Assembly: GCA_902810745.1 (NCBI GenBank)
Contig: CADDYW010000030.1
Location: forward strand, 1-43,428
DNA: 43,428 nt
Source: Chloroflexota bacterium
GTDB taxonomy: Bacteria > Chloroflexota > UBA6077 > FW602-bin22 > CADDYW01
Reading direction: 5' to 3'
Position numbers and translations under genes: made by a program. This document shows, piece after piece, positions 31,043-39,858 of the stretch. The first letter of the stretch is position 1. Every line of letters starts with the position of its first letter. Below the pieces are notes generated by a model. It made no database searches, was not told the DNA's origin, and saw only the letters and a list, made by a program, of their open reading frames with translations.

Positions 31043-32068
31043 ATGCAGATAATTGCACCAGCCCGGGTCAAGCGCCCCTTGGTCGACTCTTACGGCCGAT
31101 TGATCGAAGACCTCCGCATCTCGATCACGGATCGGTGCAATTTTCGATGTCAGTACTGCATGCCGGCGGAAGGTCTTCCCTGGCTCCCGAACGATAAGGT
31201 CCTGACCGACGATGAGATTGTACGTCTGGCACGGATCTTCGTCCGGAACGGCATCAAGGAGATTCGCCTTACCGGCGGCGAGCCGACCGTCCGCCCGAGC
31301 CTTCCGAACATCGTCCGCCGACTGAGCGAGCTTCGGAGCGAGGGCCTCGAAAGCCTCAGCCTCACGACGAACGGCGTTCTCCTCGACAAGCTGGCTGGAA
31401 AACTCGCCGACGCCGGCTTGACCCGGATCAACGTCAGCCTCGATACCCTCGTTCGGGAGAAGTTTCATCGGATTACACGCCGCGACTGCCTGGACAGGGT
31501 GCTGCGTGGACTCGAGACGCTCGAGCAGTACCCGACGATTCGGCCCATCAAAGTCAACGTCGTGGCGATGAAGAACTTCACGGAAGACGAGATTCTGGAT
31601 TTTGCGCGGTTTGCCCGGTCCAAGCCATACGTCGTACGCTTCATCGAGTACATGCCCCTGGATGCGGACGGGAACTGGAAGCGGGAGCAGGTCCTGACCG
31701 GCCGTGAGATCTTCACCGTTATGAATGCGTGGAAACCTCTTGTCCCGATCGAGACCGAGCCAAGCTCCACCTCCCGCCGTTACCGGTTCGTCGACGGCAT
31801 CGGCGAGGTCGGCTTCATCAACCCGGTCAGCGAGCCATTCTGCTCGACCTGTAACCGCGTGCGCCTGACCGCGGACGGGCAGATCCGGACCTGTCTGTTC
31901 TCGATCGACGAGTGGGATCTGGCGGGCCCCCTGCGCGCGGGCGCGACCGACGATCAGCTCGGCGAGATTATGCACCGGGCGGTAGCTCACAAAGAGCTCA
32001 AGCATAAGATTAACGAGGGAGCGGCGTTCCAGCGCGCATCCCGAAGCATGTCACAAATCGGCGGCTGA
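31043..32068 (+). CDS. moaA: GTP 3',8-cyclase (molybdenum cofactor biosynthesis)
   Basis: A 341-residue radical-SAM enzyme that starts molybdopterin synthesis by rearranging GTP, acting with MoaC. The N-terminal 4Fe-4S motif is C32-x3-C36-x2-C39 (DRCNFRCQYCMP). RLTGGEPTVRP is the SAM-binding GGEP region. The C-terminal cluster is SEPFCSTCNRVRLTADGQ with a later RTCLF, and the protein ends in the required Gly-Gly (QIGG). The product is needed by the molybdenum hydroxylase encoded at 14.6-18.2 kb. It converges on tyrA with only seven bases between the two stops. Confidence 0.97.
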   Translation: MQIIAPARVKRPLVDSYGRLIEDLRISITDRCNFRCQYCMPAEGLPWLPNDKVLTDDEIVRLARIFVRNGIKEIRLTGGEPTVRPSLPNIVRRLSELRSEGLESLSLTTNGVLLDKLAGKLADAGLTRINVSLDTLVREKFHRITRRDCLDRVLRGLETLEQYPTIRPIKVNVVAMKNFTEDEILDFARFARSKPYVVRFIEYMPLDADGNWKREQVLTGREIFTVMNAWKPLVPIETEPSSTSRRYRFVDGIGEVGFINPVSEPFCSTCNRVRLTADGQIRTCLFSIDEWDLAGPLRAGATDDQLGEIMHRAVAHKELKHKINEGAAFQRASRSMSQIGG

Positions 32069-32075
32069 CGACACC

Positions 32076-33023
32076 CTACTTTTTCCCGCGGCCGCCGAGT
32101 CCCCCGAAGAACCAGCTCGAGAACTGGTCACGCGCGCGCGGAAGCTCGACGGCCGGGGCATCATTCGAGGGCCCGATCCCCAGGTGCCAGGATGCGCGAA
32201 GCTCGCGCGCCGCCTCCAGGGCTTTCTGAAGCTCGTCCGGATTCTCGTCGAGCATCCGTCCGAATGCGCCGAGCTGATCCTGGAATGCCTGGATCCAGCC
32301 GCGCAGCACGGAGCGATTGACCTCCAGCTGCACGCGCTGCTCATCAGGATCGAGCATCGACAGCTCGGTCGCCGTGCCAAATGCCGGGCCGGCCAGTCGC
32401 TGCCCATCGCGCCACGACGGACTCGACCCGGTGACGGCCATCAGCGCGGCCGCGACAAGGGCGGGTACCTGACCAACCGCTGCCACGTGGCTATCGTGCT
32501 CGACCGGATCGATGAACAGAGGCTCGGCCCCCAGCACCTTGACCATCCGAATCACCTGATCTACCGCCTCGGCCGAGGCGCTCGAGGCCGCGACGAGACA
32601 ATACGTTCGACCCTGGAAGAGCGTCGACGAAGGCGTGCGCACGCCCCCCACGGTCCCCACAATCGGATGCCCACCGACAAAGCTCGCACGGCCGTCAAAT
32701 GACTTCTCGGCCCAATCGAGCGTCGGCGCTTTCAGACTGGCCGTATCCGTCACGATGCAGCCAGGTTCGAGAAATTCCGACATCTGCGAGAATAGCTTCT
32801 CCATCGCGCGTAGCGGCGTCGCGACGACGACGAGGCTCGCTCGCTCCAGGGCGGCCGGAAGATTCCACTCCGCTCGGTCGACTGCCCCCAGCTTCTTCGC
32901 CTCCATTGCGCGGGCATGCTCGAGATCGTGTCCAACGATCTCGAAGCTTGCCTTCCGCTCCTTCAGTGCGAGACCAATAGACGTTCCGACGAAGCCTGTC
33001 CCAATGATTGTCACGCGGCTCAT
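32076..33023 (-). CDS. tyrA: Prephenate/arogenate dehydrogenase
   Basis: A 315-residue TyrA-type enzyme for tyrosine synthesis, converting prephenate (or arogenate) to 4-hydroxyphenylpyruvate (or tyrosine) with NAD(P)+. The Rossmann start is SRVTIIGTGFVGTSIGLAL. VVVATPLRAM and TDTASLKAP follow. The active-site loop is GGHPIVGTVGGVRTPSSTLF, matching the usual HPMAG-type motif. DSHVAAVGQVPALVAAAL is the dimerisation helix start. There is no ACT or chorismate-mutase domain. The start at 33023 follows GGAAGGAG; the frame runs on to 33143. Confidence 0.9.
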   Translation of the reverse strand: MSRVTIIGTGFVGTSIGLALKERKASFEIVGHDLEHARAMEAKKLGAVDRAEWNLPAALERASLVVVATPLRAMEKLFSQMSEFLEPGCIVTDTASLKAPTLDWAEKSFDGRASFVGGHPIVGTVGGVRTPSSTLFQGRTYCLVAASSASAEAVDQVIRMVKVLGAEPLFIDPVEHDSHVAAVGQVPALVAAALMAVTGSSPSWRDGQRLAGPAFGTATELSMLDPDEQRVQLEVNRSVLRGWIQAFQDQLGAFGRMLDENPDELQKALEAARELRASWHLGIGPSNDAPAVELPRARDQFSSWFFGGLGGRGKK

Positions 33024-33220
33024 GGATTCTCCTTCCTGGCAGACGTCGGACCCCAGCGTCGGCGTATCCCGATTCTCGCGTGCCGTCGAGCGAGGAAAGG
33101 TCTCGCCATCAGGACACTCCATCTGGGGAGGAACGAGTGACAAGTAGTTGAGCGATGTGTCGGACTCGGCATCGGCTCAAACGTATCGACTATCACTCAC
33201 CGCCTCTTGCATACACCTCC

Positions 33221-33239
33221 GCGGGATAGCTCGTCCCGC
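33221..33239. terminator. Small hairpin downstream of the HD-domain gene
   Basis: GCGGGA (33221-33226) pairs with TCCCGC (33234-33239) about 50 bases past the stop of the HD gene. No T tract is present. Weak terminator candidate. Confidence 0.25.
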
Positions 33240-33286
33240 GCCGCACCGAAGATCGGAATGCTTCCTGGCTGACTCGAATCGCGGCG

Positions 33287-33796
33287 CTACATCCGACCAT
33301 CGTAATCATACAGCAACCGGCTGAGATGGTCGTCGCCGGGAGAGTCGTGCCCGCCGATCAAGCAGACGACGCGCGCGTTGCTGCCAGCCCGCTCGGCGGC
33401 TCGCGCGCCGATCACCGCGTGATGCGCGGCCAGGTAGAACGGGCGACACCAGGCCGGACGCTCGGGCGCGGCAAGCCAGCTCGCGAAATTTGGGCTGAGC
33501 AGCCGACACAGCGCAAATGTGACGCGGTAAGGGAGCGGCAGCTCCCCAAAAGCCTTGCCGACGTCGTGGAGAAGTGCCGCGCGAAGAAGATCCGGGTCGA
33601 CGTGCCCATCATTCACGAGTCGTCGGCACAGGTCGAGGCTATGACGCTGGTCGGCTACGCGCATTGACAGGAAAAGCGCGCGTTCCGCGGGGCAGAGATA
33701 GCGCTCGAGGATCGCCAGCTCGGCCGGATCCACCCGCGCGGAGAGAACGCCGAAGAAACGCCGAACGAGGTGGGGAAGGCGCGCAATCGGCTTCAC
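33287..33796 (-). CDS. HD-domain phosphohydrolase-like protein
   Basis: A 169-residue HD-superfamily protein. The metal-binding pattern is H52 (QRHSLDL), H77-D78 (ALLHDVGKAF) and a late HH/HD region (LAAHHAVIGA, IGGHDSPGDDH). Such proteins usually hydrolyse phosphate esters of nucleotides or second messengers; the substrate is unknown. The start was taken as GTG 33796, whose GTGA overlaps the TGA stop of the upstream site-2 protease; no strong ribosome-binding site is seen, fitting translational coupling. The longer frame to 33904 lies inside the protease gene. Confidence 0.75.
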   Translation of the reverse strand: MKPIARLPHLVRRFFGVLSARVDPAELAILERYLCPAERALFLSMRVADQRHSLDLCRRLVNDGHVDPDLLRAALLHDVGKAFGELPLPYRVTFALCRLLSPNFASWLAAPERPAWCRPFYLAAHHAVIGARAAERAGSNARVVCLIGGHDSPGDDHLSRLLYDYDGRM

Positions 33797-34446
33797 ATCG
33801 TCCCAACGATCACGTGCAGAATCGGCCCGGCGAAGATGTCCAGAATCCTGCTCAGAATGCCCGGCGCCATAAAGACCAGGAGAATCAGAACGCCAGGACC
33901 CCACGGCTCGAGCTGGGCCAGCTTGTACGCCGGTCTGGTCGGCAGGATGCCGAGCAGGACGCGATAGCCGTCGAGAGGCGGAATCGGAATCATGTTGAAG
34001 ATCGCCAGGACTACATTGACCAGGATATAGATGCCAATCAGTCGCGTCGGCAGGACTCCCAGGCGCAAAAGCTGCGCTCCGACAACCGCCTGGAGGATAT
34101 TGGAGACCGGTCCTGCCAGGGCGACGATGGCCATGCCGAGCAGCGGACCATTCGGCATCGACCCGAGGGGCCCACGACGCAGGTTAATCGGGTTGATTGG
34201 AACGGGCTTTCCCCAGCCAATCCCGTACCCGAAAAGGCTCGAGACGATCAGTGCGATCGTCCCGGCCGCGTCGAGGTGGGCAATCGGGTTCAGTGTCAGC
34301 CGTCCCATGGCACGCGGCGTCGGGTCGCCAAGCTGATCAGCCGTGAAGGCGTGGCTTGCCTCGTGGATCGCCAGGCCGATCAGCAAGGCAAGCGCGAAGT
34401 AGACGATCTGGACGGGATCACGAAGTATCACGCGTCTCTCACTCAC
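33793..34446 (-). CDS. Site-2 protease family (M50) membrane metalloprotease
   Basis: A 217-residue intramembrane zinc protease. The zinc motif H28-E29-x2-H32 (LAIHEASHA) lies in the first helix region, and the third ligand block is FNMIPIPPLDGYRV. About five or six hydrophobic segments are present and there is no PDZ or CBS domain, so it is the compact type (SREBP/Rip1-related, often of unknown target). The GTG start at 34446 has no ribosome-binding site; a TATAAT at 34468-34473 implies a leader of about 15 bases. The downstream HD gene overlaps by GTGA. Confidence 0.9.
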   Translation of the reverse strand: MSERRVILRDPVQIVYFALALLIGLAIHEASHAFTADQLGDPTPRAMGRLTLNPIAHLDAAGTIALIVSSLFGYGIGWGKPVPINPINLRRGPLGSMPNGPLLGMAIVALAGPVSNILQAVVGAQLLRLGVLPTRLIGIYILVNVVLAIFNMIPIPPLDGYRVLLGILPTRPAYKLAQLEPWGPGVLILLVFMAPGILSRILDIFAGPILHVIVGTM

Positions 34447-34467
34447 AAGTATCGAATAGCTGCATTC

Positions 34468-34473
34468 ATTATA
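34468..34473 (-). promoter_or_regulatory. -10 box TATAAT of the site-2 protease gene
   Basis: A perfect TATAAT on the minus strand, 21 bases before the GTG start, giving a very short leader without a Shine-Dalgarno sequence. Confidence 0.55.
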
Positions 34474-34615
34474 CTACGCCTGTCGTACTCCCACCCCGCG
34501 CCGACGCAGTCGAGCGACGATCTGGTGTGGAGCGGTGGACCCACGGGGCAGCAGGCCAGAGAAGCGGGCCAGGCTGCGCGTTCGGAGGCTCCTCGATCGT
34601 CCCAGCACAGTGCCG

Positions 34616-34643
34616 TTGACGTAGTCTTCCCAGGGTGCTAAGG
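34616..34643 (+). promoter_or_regulatory. Promoter-like TTGACG and TAAGGT upstream of an amidohydrolase
   Basis: TTGACG is followed 17 bases later by TAAGGT, preceded by TGC (extended -10 form). It lies about 45 bases before the ATG at 34686. Confidence 0.4.
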
Positions 34644-34685
34644 TGCGCAGCAAACCACCGCTTCTCCCGTCACGGAGGCGCACGC

Positions 34686-35774
34686 ATGATCGTCGATTCG
34701 CACCTGCACATCTTCCCTTTCCTCGACGGACCCTGCGGCTTTCCCTCCCGCGCCGAGCACATCCAGCGCCTGCAATACTACGTGGTGGGACACGGACAGC
34801 CAGTACGGCGCCTTGCCGACGATGCGGTCGTCCCGAACGGGTCGCTGCAGCTATTCGATGCGACGGCGCGCGGACCGGAGGGGCTCGCGGACGTGAACTT
34901 TCGAGTGACCAAGAACGGGCGGTTCGAGTGGACCCAGGACGGCGAAGACCGCTACATCCACTTCATGCCGCCGAGCCTCGCCACCAACGAGGCGTCCGCC
35001 GAGGCGATGCTCGCGCAGATGGCCTACGTCGGCGTCGACGTCGCCGTTCTCCAGAATGCGCATCTCTACGGGCGCCTGAACGACGAGTTTGCCGACGCGG
35101 TTCGACGTTTCCCCGGCAGATTTGTCGGCCTCGCCGAGGTCGACGAGCCCCGCGCGCACACTGCCGAGGAGATCGAGTCGCTGCGGCACGCCGTTCACGA
35201 TCAGGGTCTGCGCGGCCTGTACTACGCGAATCGTGGATTTCTTTGGGATCACTTCCAGCACAGCTTTGACGACGAACGGTTTGACGAGTTCTGGAACACC
35301 GTCGCGGACCTGGGGATCGTGGTCTTCTGGGAGCTGTTCGGTATCCCCCAGCATACGCGCCAGACGTTTCTCGCCGAGGTCGATCGCCTGCTCCGCTGGC
35401 AGAACCGCTTCCCGACGATTCGCTCGGTGCTGACCCACGGTCTCGGCGCCGACCTGATTCTGAATCCTCCCTGGCCGATCGAGTGCCTTTTCCGCGACGA
35501 GCGGATCACCATCGAGGTTCTCTATCCAATCGGCTGGGGACGGAATCACGAATATCCGTACGTCGAGCTGCGGCCGGTCATCCGTGAGCTGTACCGCCGG
35601 GTTGGGCGCGAGCGGCTCTGCTGGGGATCCGACATGCCGAACGTCGAGCGCAACTGCACCTACCGGCAGTCGCTGGAGTATCTGCGCCGGTGTGCCGACT
35701 TCATTCCACCATCCGATCTCGACCTGATCCTGGGCGATAACCTTGCTCGCCTGTTCATGCTGGGACCGAGCTGA
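34686..35774 (+). CDS. Amidohydrolase-2 family metal-dependent hydrolase
   Basis: A 362-residue TIM-barrel amidohydrolase, third of its family in the window. It has the N-terminal metal motif MIVDSHLHIFPF (HxH), a central LTHGLGAD strand and the C-terminal LCWGSDMPNVERNC block with the conserved Asp, then LGDNLARLF. It is longer than the other two because of an insert after the metal motif (residues about 15-95). Such enzymes hydrolyse or decarboxylate small cyclic or aromatic acids; the substrate is unknown. The ATG at 34686 has GGAGG eight to nine bases upstream. The DinB-like gene follows 59 bases later. Confidence 0.88.
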   Translation: MIVDSHLHIFPFLDGPCGFPSRAEHIQRLQYYVVGHGQPVRRLADDAVVPNGSLQLFDATARGPEGLADVNFRVTKNGRFEWTQDGEDRYIHFMPPSLATNEASAEAMLAQMAYVGVDVAVLQNAHLYGRLNDEFADAVRRFPGRFVGLAEVDEPRAHTAEEIESLRHAVHDQGLRGLYYANRGFLWDHFQHSFDDERFDEFWNTVADLGIVVFWELFGIPQHTRQTFLAEVDRLLRWQNRFPTIRSVLTHGLGADLILNPPWPIECLFRDERITIEVLYPIGWGRNHEYPYVELRPVIRELYRRVGRERLCWGSDMPNVERNCTYRQSLEYLRRCADFIPPSDLDLILGDNLARLFMLGPS

Positions 35775-35833
35775 CCGGTATCATGCTCGAAACGCCCGGA
35801 CATCCGGTCGAAGGGGGCGCGGAGGAGAGATAG

Positions 35834-36289
35834 ATGGTCGAACACCGAGACGAGCTGCTGCAGCACTATCGGCAGATGCGCGCGGAGCTACTATCCGCCA
35901 TCGAGGGCCTTGACGACGACAGGTTGACCGAGTCATCGCTCGATGGCTGGTCGGTCAAAGACCACCTGGCGCACATCGCGCTGTGGGATGATCTTCGAGC
36001 GAGCGAGATCGGACGCATATCTGCCGGCTACGGCGCTGCCTGGGCGATGTCTGACGAGCAGGCCGCGGCCTACAACGCGCTCGGGTATGCCCTGCGGCGA
36101 GATCTGTCGCTCGATCAGGTGCGATGGGAGCTTGCTGCTTCGCAGCAGCGCGTGCTTGACGCGATCTCCTCGGCCACGACGCGTGGGCTCGATCCCTCGC
36201 TCTACGGCGACGTCGCTCTTCGGAGCACGCACGAGGCCGAGCACACGGAATGGATCAAACGCTGGCGTCGTGCGAGAGGCATTTCCTGA
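35834..36289 (+). CDS. DinB-like four-helix metal-binding protein
   Basis: A 151-residue four-helix protein of the DinB/YfiT/mycothiol-dependent maleylpyruvate isomerase-like superfamily. The usual metal-ligand positions are seen in SVKDHLAHIALWDD (first His) and in the last helix THEAEHTEWIKRW (His pair). Members act as thiol transferases or metal-dependent hydrolases; many are uncharacterised. The start follows GAGGAGAGATAG. It probably shares a transcript with the preceding amidohydrolase. Confidence 0.75.
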   Translation: MVEHRDELLQHYRQMRAELLSAIEGLDDDRLTESSLDGWSVKDHLAHIALWDDLRASEIGRISAGYGAAWAMSDEQAAAYNALGYALRRDLSLDQVRWELAASQQRVLDAISSATTRGLDPSLYGDVALRSTHEAEHTEWIKRWRRARGIS

Positions 36290-36415
36290 CTGTCAACTGG
36301 GGCACAGGACGCGATCGCCAGCGATGGTGCGCCGCGGAGAACGCGATCAGCGAGTTGTGCCGGGCGCACCGGCCGTCGCGCGGATTCGTGACGGACGCCA
36401 AGAGCGCCCTTCAGC

Positions 36416-37339
36416 CTACGTCGACTGCAGCAGCGCGTCGACGAATTCGCGCGGGTTGAACGGCTCGAGATCGTCGATCTGCTCGCCAGTACCCAGATAG
36501 TAGACCGGCACCTTGAGCTCGCGAACGATCGGGAAGATCGCACCTCCCTTCGCTGTCCCGTCCATCTTCGCAATGATGAGACCGGTCAGCCCGGCTGCCT
36601 TCTGAAACTCGCGCGCCTGCACGAGCGCGTTCTGCCCCGTCGTCGCGTCCAGAACCAGGACCGTCTCCTGCGGTGCACCCGGATCTTGCTTGCTCAGTAC
36701 CCGGTAGATCTTGCGTAGCTCTTCCATCAGGTTGAACTTGGTGTGCAGGCGCCCGGCCGTATCGACAATCAGGACGTCGGCATTGCGCGCCTTGGCCGCC
36801 TGCCATGCATCGTAGACGACGGCACCCGGATCCGAACCCGGCTGGTGGCTGACGACTGGTACCCCGGCCCGCTCGCCCCAGACTTTGAGCTGATCGATCG
36901 CCGCGGCTCGGAAGGTGTCCGCCGCTGCGATCATGCAGTCGCGACCACGCGACTCGAGGAAGTGCGCGAGCTTGGCAATGCTGGTCGTCTTTCCCACGCC
37001 ATTGACACCGACGACCAGAATCGTCGTCAGCTCCCCGGTCGGAACGTCCATCGCGCCGTACGCCCCCTCCGCGCTGAGAATGTCGATCAGAACCTGCTTG
37101 AGGGCGTCTCGGGCGGCCTCACCTTCTTTGATCCGCTCGCGACGGACGCGTTCTTTCAGCGTGTTGACGATATATTCGGTTGTCGGAACTCCAACGTCGG
37201 CCCGGATGAGCAGTTCCTCTAATTCGTCCCACAGATCCTCGTCGACCTGCCGGCGAGCGAACAGGTCGGATACCTGGCCGAAGACAGCATCACGAGTACG
37301 CCGTACTGCTCCTCCAAGACGGCGGAAAGGATCGAACAC
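36416..37339 (-). CDS. ftsY: Signal recognition particle receptor
   Basis: A 307-residue SRP-type GTPase that docks ribosome-SRP complexes at the inner membrane. The N domain (LWDELEELLIRADVG) is followed by the G domain: GVNGVGKTTS (P loop), AADTFRAAAIDQL (insertion box), VDTAGR (G3) and IAKMDGTAKGG (G4 region), ending GEQIDDLEPFNPREFV. The long acidic A domain of E. coli FtsY is absent, as in many bacteria. The start is GTG at 37339, with GGAG seven bases upstream and TATAAT at 37371-37376. Confidence 0.96.
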   Translation of the reverse strand: MFDPFRRLGGAVRRTRDAVFGQVSDLFARRQVDEDLWDELEELLIRADVGVPTTEYIVNTLKERVRRERIKEGEAARDALKQVLIDILSAEGAYGAMDVPTGELTTILVVGVNGVGKTTSIAKLAHFLESRGRDCMIAAADTFRAAAIDQLKVWGERAGVPVVSHQPGSDPGAVVYDAWQAAKARNADVLIVDTAGRLHTKFNLMEELRKIYRVLSKQDPGAPQETVLVLDATTGQNALVQAREFQKAAGLTGLIIAKMDGTAKGGAIFPIVRELKVPVYYLGTGEQIDDLEPFNPREFVDALLQST

Positions 37340-37370
37340 TGGGCTTCTCCAAATGGGGCTGTAAATACTT

Positions 37371-37376
37371 ATTATA
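37371..37376 (-). promoter_or_regulatory. -10 box TATAAT of ftsY
   Basis: A perfect TATAAT on the minus strand 32 bases before the GTG start, giving a leader of about 25 bases with a GGAGAAG site. The -35 region is poor. Confidence 0.65.
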
Positions 37377-37465
37377 GCACGGTACCCTTCTCTGATTGAC
37401 AGGCAAGCGCCATGCCGCTAAGGTTGTTTGCGAGGTTTACCGCGTGAACCCTGGCTGGAGGGGAA

Positions 37466-38425
37466 GTGGTGCCGAGAATCGCAGATCTGGTCAGCGGGAT
37501 GAGGGTCGACGCCGCGTATCTCGCGGTCGTCGAAGCGCGAACACTCCTGAAGCGCGACGGAACGCCGTACGTGCGCGGTCGGCTCCGCGATGCGACCGGC
37601 ACCATCGCCGCCGTCGCCTGGGATAATGTCGAGACGTGTCGGACCGAGATGATCGTTGGTCGGGTGGTCAAAGTACGTGGCCAGGTCGGTCGAAACTATA
37701 GCGGCGATGGCATCGAGCTGACTATCGAGAAGATCCGCCTCGCAGAACCGGACGAGTACGACCCGACTCACCTTCTGCGGTGCTCGACGCGCGACCGGGC
37801 TCAGCTTCTCGACGAGCTGCGCTGCATGGTCGATAGCTTGCGCCCGCCGTTGCGCGACGTGGTCCTCGCTGCAATCGAGCCGGAGATGGATCGCTTCGCA
37901 CGATGGCCAGCCGCCGAGGAGGTTCACCACGCCTGGCTCGGCGGGCTGCTGGAGCACAGCGTCGAGGTTGCGCGGCTGTGCGAGGCGATTGTTCAGGTGA
38001 TTCCCGGAGCCGATCGAGATCTCGTCGTCGCGGGCGCCCTGCTGCACGACGTGGGGAAGCTCGACACCTACCAGGTGGGAGCTGCTTTCGACGCGACCGA
38101 CGACGGTCGCCTACTCGGCCACGTGCTCACCGGTTTTTACCGGGTCAGGAACGCCTGCACCGCGGCGTGTGCTCCACCCGATGTCGCCCTTCACCTCTTG
38201 CACATCGTCGCCAGTCATCACGGAACTCTCGAGCGCGGCGCGGCCCGCGAGCCGGCGACGCGCGAAGCGATCGTGGTACACTATGCTGACGAGTTGAGCT
38301 CTCAGCTCATGGAAGCAACCGAGGCCATCCGCGCTCAGCGTGATCCGTCGGCTCGCTGGACGGAGCGCGCGAAAGGGCTGAAGCGCGATATCTTCATTGG
38401 CACGCACCTGACGGAGTCATCGTGA
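37466..38425 (+). CDS. YhaM-like OB-fold and HD-domain nuclease
   Basis: A 319-residue protein resembling the 3'-5' exoribonuclease YhaM. The N-terminal part (about 1-95) is an OB fold (YVRGRLRDATGTIAAVAWDN, VVKVRGQVG). The C-terminal HD domain (about 140-290) has HHAWLGGLLEHSVEVARL, GALLHDVGKLDTY, IVASHHGTLE and VHYADELSS, the full set of metal ligands. The likely role is RNA or single-stranded DNA end trimming. Two adjacent GTG codons (37466 and 37469) follow GGAGG; the second is better spaced. Its TGA overlaps the GTG of the globin gene. Confidence 0.88.
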   Translation: MVPRIADLVSGMRVDAAYLAVVEARTLLKRDGTPYVRGRLRDATGTIAAVAWDNVETCRTEMIVGRVVKVRGQVGRNYSGDGIELTIEKIRLAEPDEYDPTHLLRCSTRDRAQLLDELRCMVDSLRPPLRDVVLAAIEPEMDRFARWPAAEEVHHAWLGGLLEHSVEVARLCEAIVQVIPGADRDLVVAGALLHDVGKLDTYQVGAAFDATDDGRLLGHVLTGFYRVRNACTAACAPPDVALHLLHIVASHHGTLERGAAREPATREAIVVHYADELSSQLMEATEAIRAQRDPSARWTERAKGLKRDIFIGTHLTESS

Positions 38426-38784
38426 CCGTTTACGAAGCCGTTGGCGGTGAAGCGACCTTCATCCGCCTCGTCGATGCCTTCTACGCCGGGGTCGAGACAG
38501 ATCCGATTCTGCGGCCGATGTATCCCGAGGATCTCGGCCCGTCCAAACGTCACCTCGCGCTCTTTCTGATGCAGTACTTTGGCGGCCCGCGCACCTACCT
38601 GAAGGAGCGGGGCCATCCCCGCCTGCGCGCGCGCCACCTTCCATTCCCGATCGATCAGGCGGCCCGCGACGCCTGGATGCGCCACATGACCGCCGCGGTC
38701 CGAAGTCTTGACCTGCCTCCCGCGGCGCAGGACGAGTTCCTCCGGTACTTCGACGAAGCGGCCACGTTCCTGATGAACCGCTGA
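38422..38784 (+). CDS. Truncated hemoglobin, group II (GlbO-like)
   Basis: A 120-residue 2-on-2 globin. The group-II layout is clear: VYEAVGGEATFIRLVDAFY, YPEDLGPSKRHLALFLMQYFGGP, the proximal His in RARHLPFPI and the Trp of the G helix in RDAWMRHM. Such globins bind O2, NO or peroxide and act in oxygen or nitrosative-stress chemistry. The GTG at 38422 overlaps the TGA of the nuclease gene (GTGA), with GGAG five bases upstream, so the two are co-translated, an unusual pairing. Confidence 0.92.
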   Translation: MTVYEAVGGEATFIRLVDAFYAGVETDPILRPMYPEDLGPSKRHLALFLMQYFGGPRTYLKERGHPRLRARHLPFPIDQAARDAWMRHMTAAVRSLDLPPAAQDEFLRYFDEAATFLMNR

Positions 38785-38936
38785 ACGGCCATCCTGGCAT
38801 TACTCTTGCCCCCGGTCGCGCGACGTCAGGACCGGGGGCCAGTCGTACCCTCTGCATCTCCGACAAGCGACGCGACGCCGGGCCCTCGTCCTAGAATCAT
38901 CTGGGACACGCTAGCGAATACTGATGGGAGGCAGTG

Positions 38937-39824
38937 ATGGCTACGCAGGTGCCGGTTGAGCTGGACCGCCTGTTTGGACAACCAAGCTGGCTGGACCGAG
39001 TTGCAGATCCGGTCCAGCGAGTGGTCCAGGATTTCTTTGCCCGGCAGGGAAGATTCGGCCTCGAGATCCGCAACTTCCTCAACGGAGTGTGGCTCGGCCA
39101 TCCTCTTCACGCGGCGATGACTGATGTGCCGGTTGGGACCTTTACGACCGCCATTGTACTGGACTATCTCAGCCTGCTGACTGGACGTCGGCGGCTGGCA
39201 CGCGTCGCCGACCTACTGACCGGCATCGGCGTTGGCAGTGCCGCGACGGCAGCAGTAGCCGGCCTGGCCGATTACAGCAACATCGAAGATGAGCAGCGAC
39301 GAGTCGGCATCGTCCACGCGTTCTTGAACGTGCTAGCTCTCACCTGCTACGTCGGGTCACTCCTGCGGCGTGGGACGAGAGATCGCAGCGGAGCCATTCC
39401 GCTGTCGACCCTCGGCTTCGCCTTGCTGTTCGCTTCTGCGGACCTCGGCGGTCGTATGGTCTATCACCTCGGTACGCTCGTGAATCGCCAGGCGTGGACG
39501 CAGGGCCCAGCGGAGTTCACCCCGGTGATGCCGTCGGCCTCGCTCGCCGACGGTCAGATGCGCACGGCTCGCGCGGGAACCATGGAGATCCTCGTCGCCC
39601 GCGTGCGGGGGCAGGTCTACGCCCTCGGCAACACCTGCACCCACTGGGGTTGTGCACTTTCCGAGGGACACCTCGAAGATACGTCAATCGTCTGTCACTG
39701 CCACGGCTCGCGTTTCTCTCTCACTGATGGCAGCGTGATCAACGGGCCAGCAAGCTCGCCGGAGATCAGCTTCGACGTGCGCGAGCGTAACGGCCAGATC
39801 GAAGTTCGTCAGCGGCCGTACTGA
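38937..39824 (+). CDS. DUF2231-Rieske fusion protein
   Basis: A 295-residue membrane protein. The N-terminal part (about 20-195) is a DUF2231-type four-helix membrane domain, recognised by WLGHPLHAAMTDVPVGTFTTA. The C-terminal part (about 205-295) is a Rieske domain: cluster ligands in NTCTHWGCAL and VCHCHGSRF. The extra Cys in CTHWGC and in CHCHG match the disulfide pair of high-potential cytochrome-bc-type Rieske proteins. It is probably a membrane-bound electron carrier of unknown partner. ATG 38937 is placed five bases after GGGAGG; a GTG one codon earlier is too near. Confidence 0.88.
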   Translation: MATQVPVELDRLFGQPSWLDRVADPVQRVVQDFFARQGRFGLEIRNFLNGVWLGHPLHAAMTDVPVGTFTTAIVLDYLSLLTGRRRLARVADLLTGIGVGSAATAAVAGLADYSNIEDEQRRVGIVHAFLNVLALTCYVGSLLRRGTRDRSGAIPLSTLGFALLFASADLGGRMVYHLGTLVNRQAWTQGPAEFTPVMPSASLADGQMRTARAGTMEILVARVRGQVYALGNTCTHWGCALSEGHLEDTSIVCHCHGSRFSLTDGSVINGPASSPEISFDVRERNGQIEVRQRPY

Positions 39825-39858
39825 TAGTCCCCGGGCCGCTCGACAGAGCTCGTATCCA

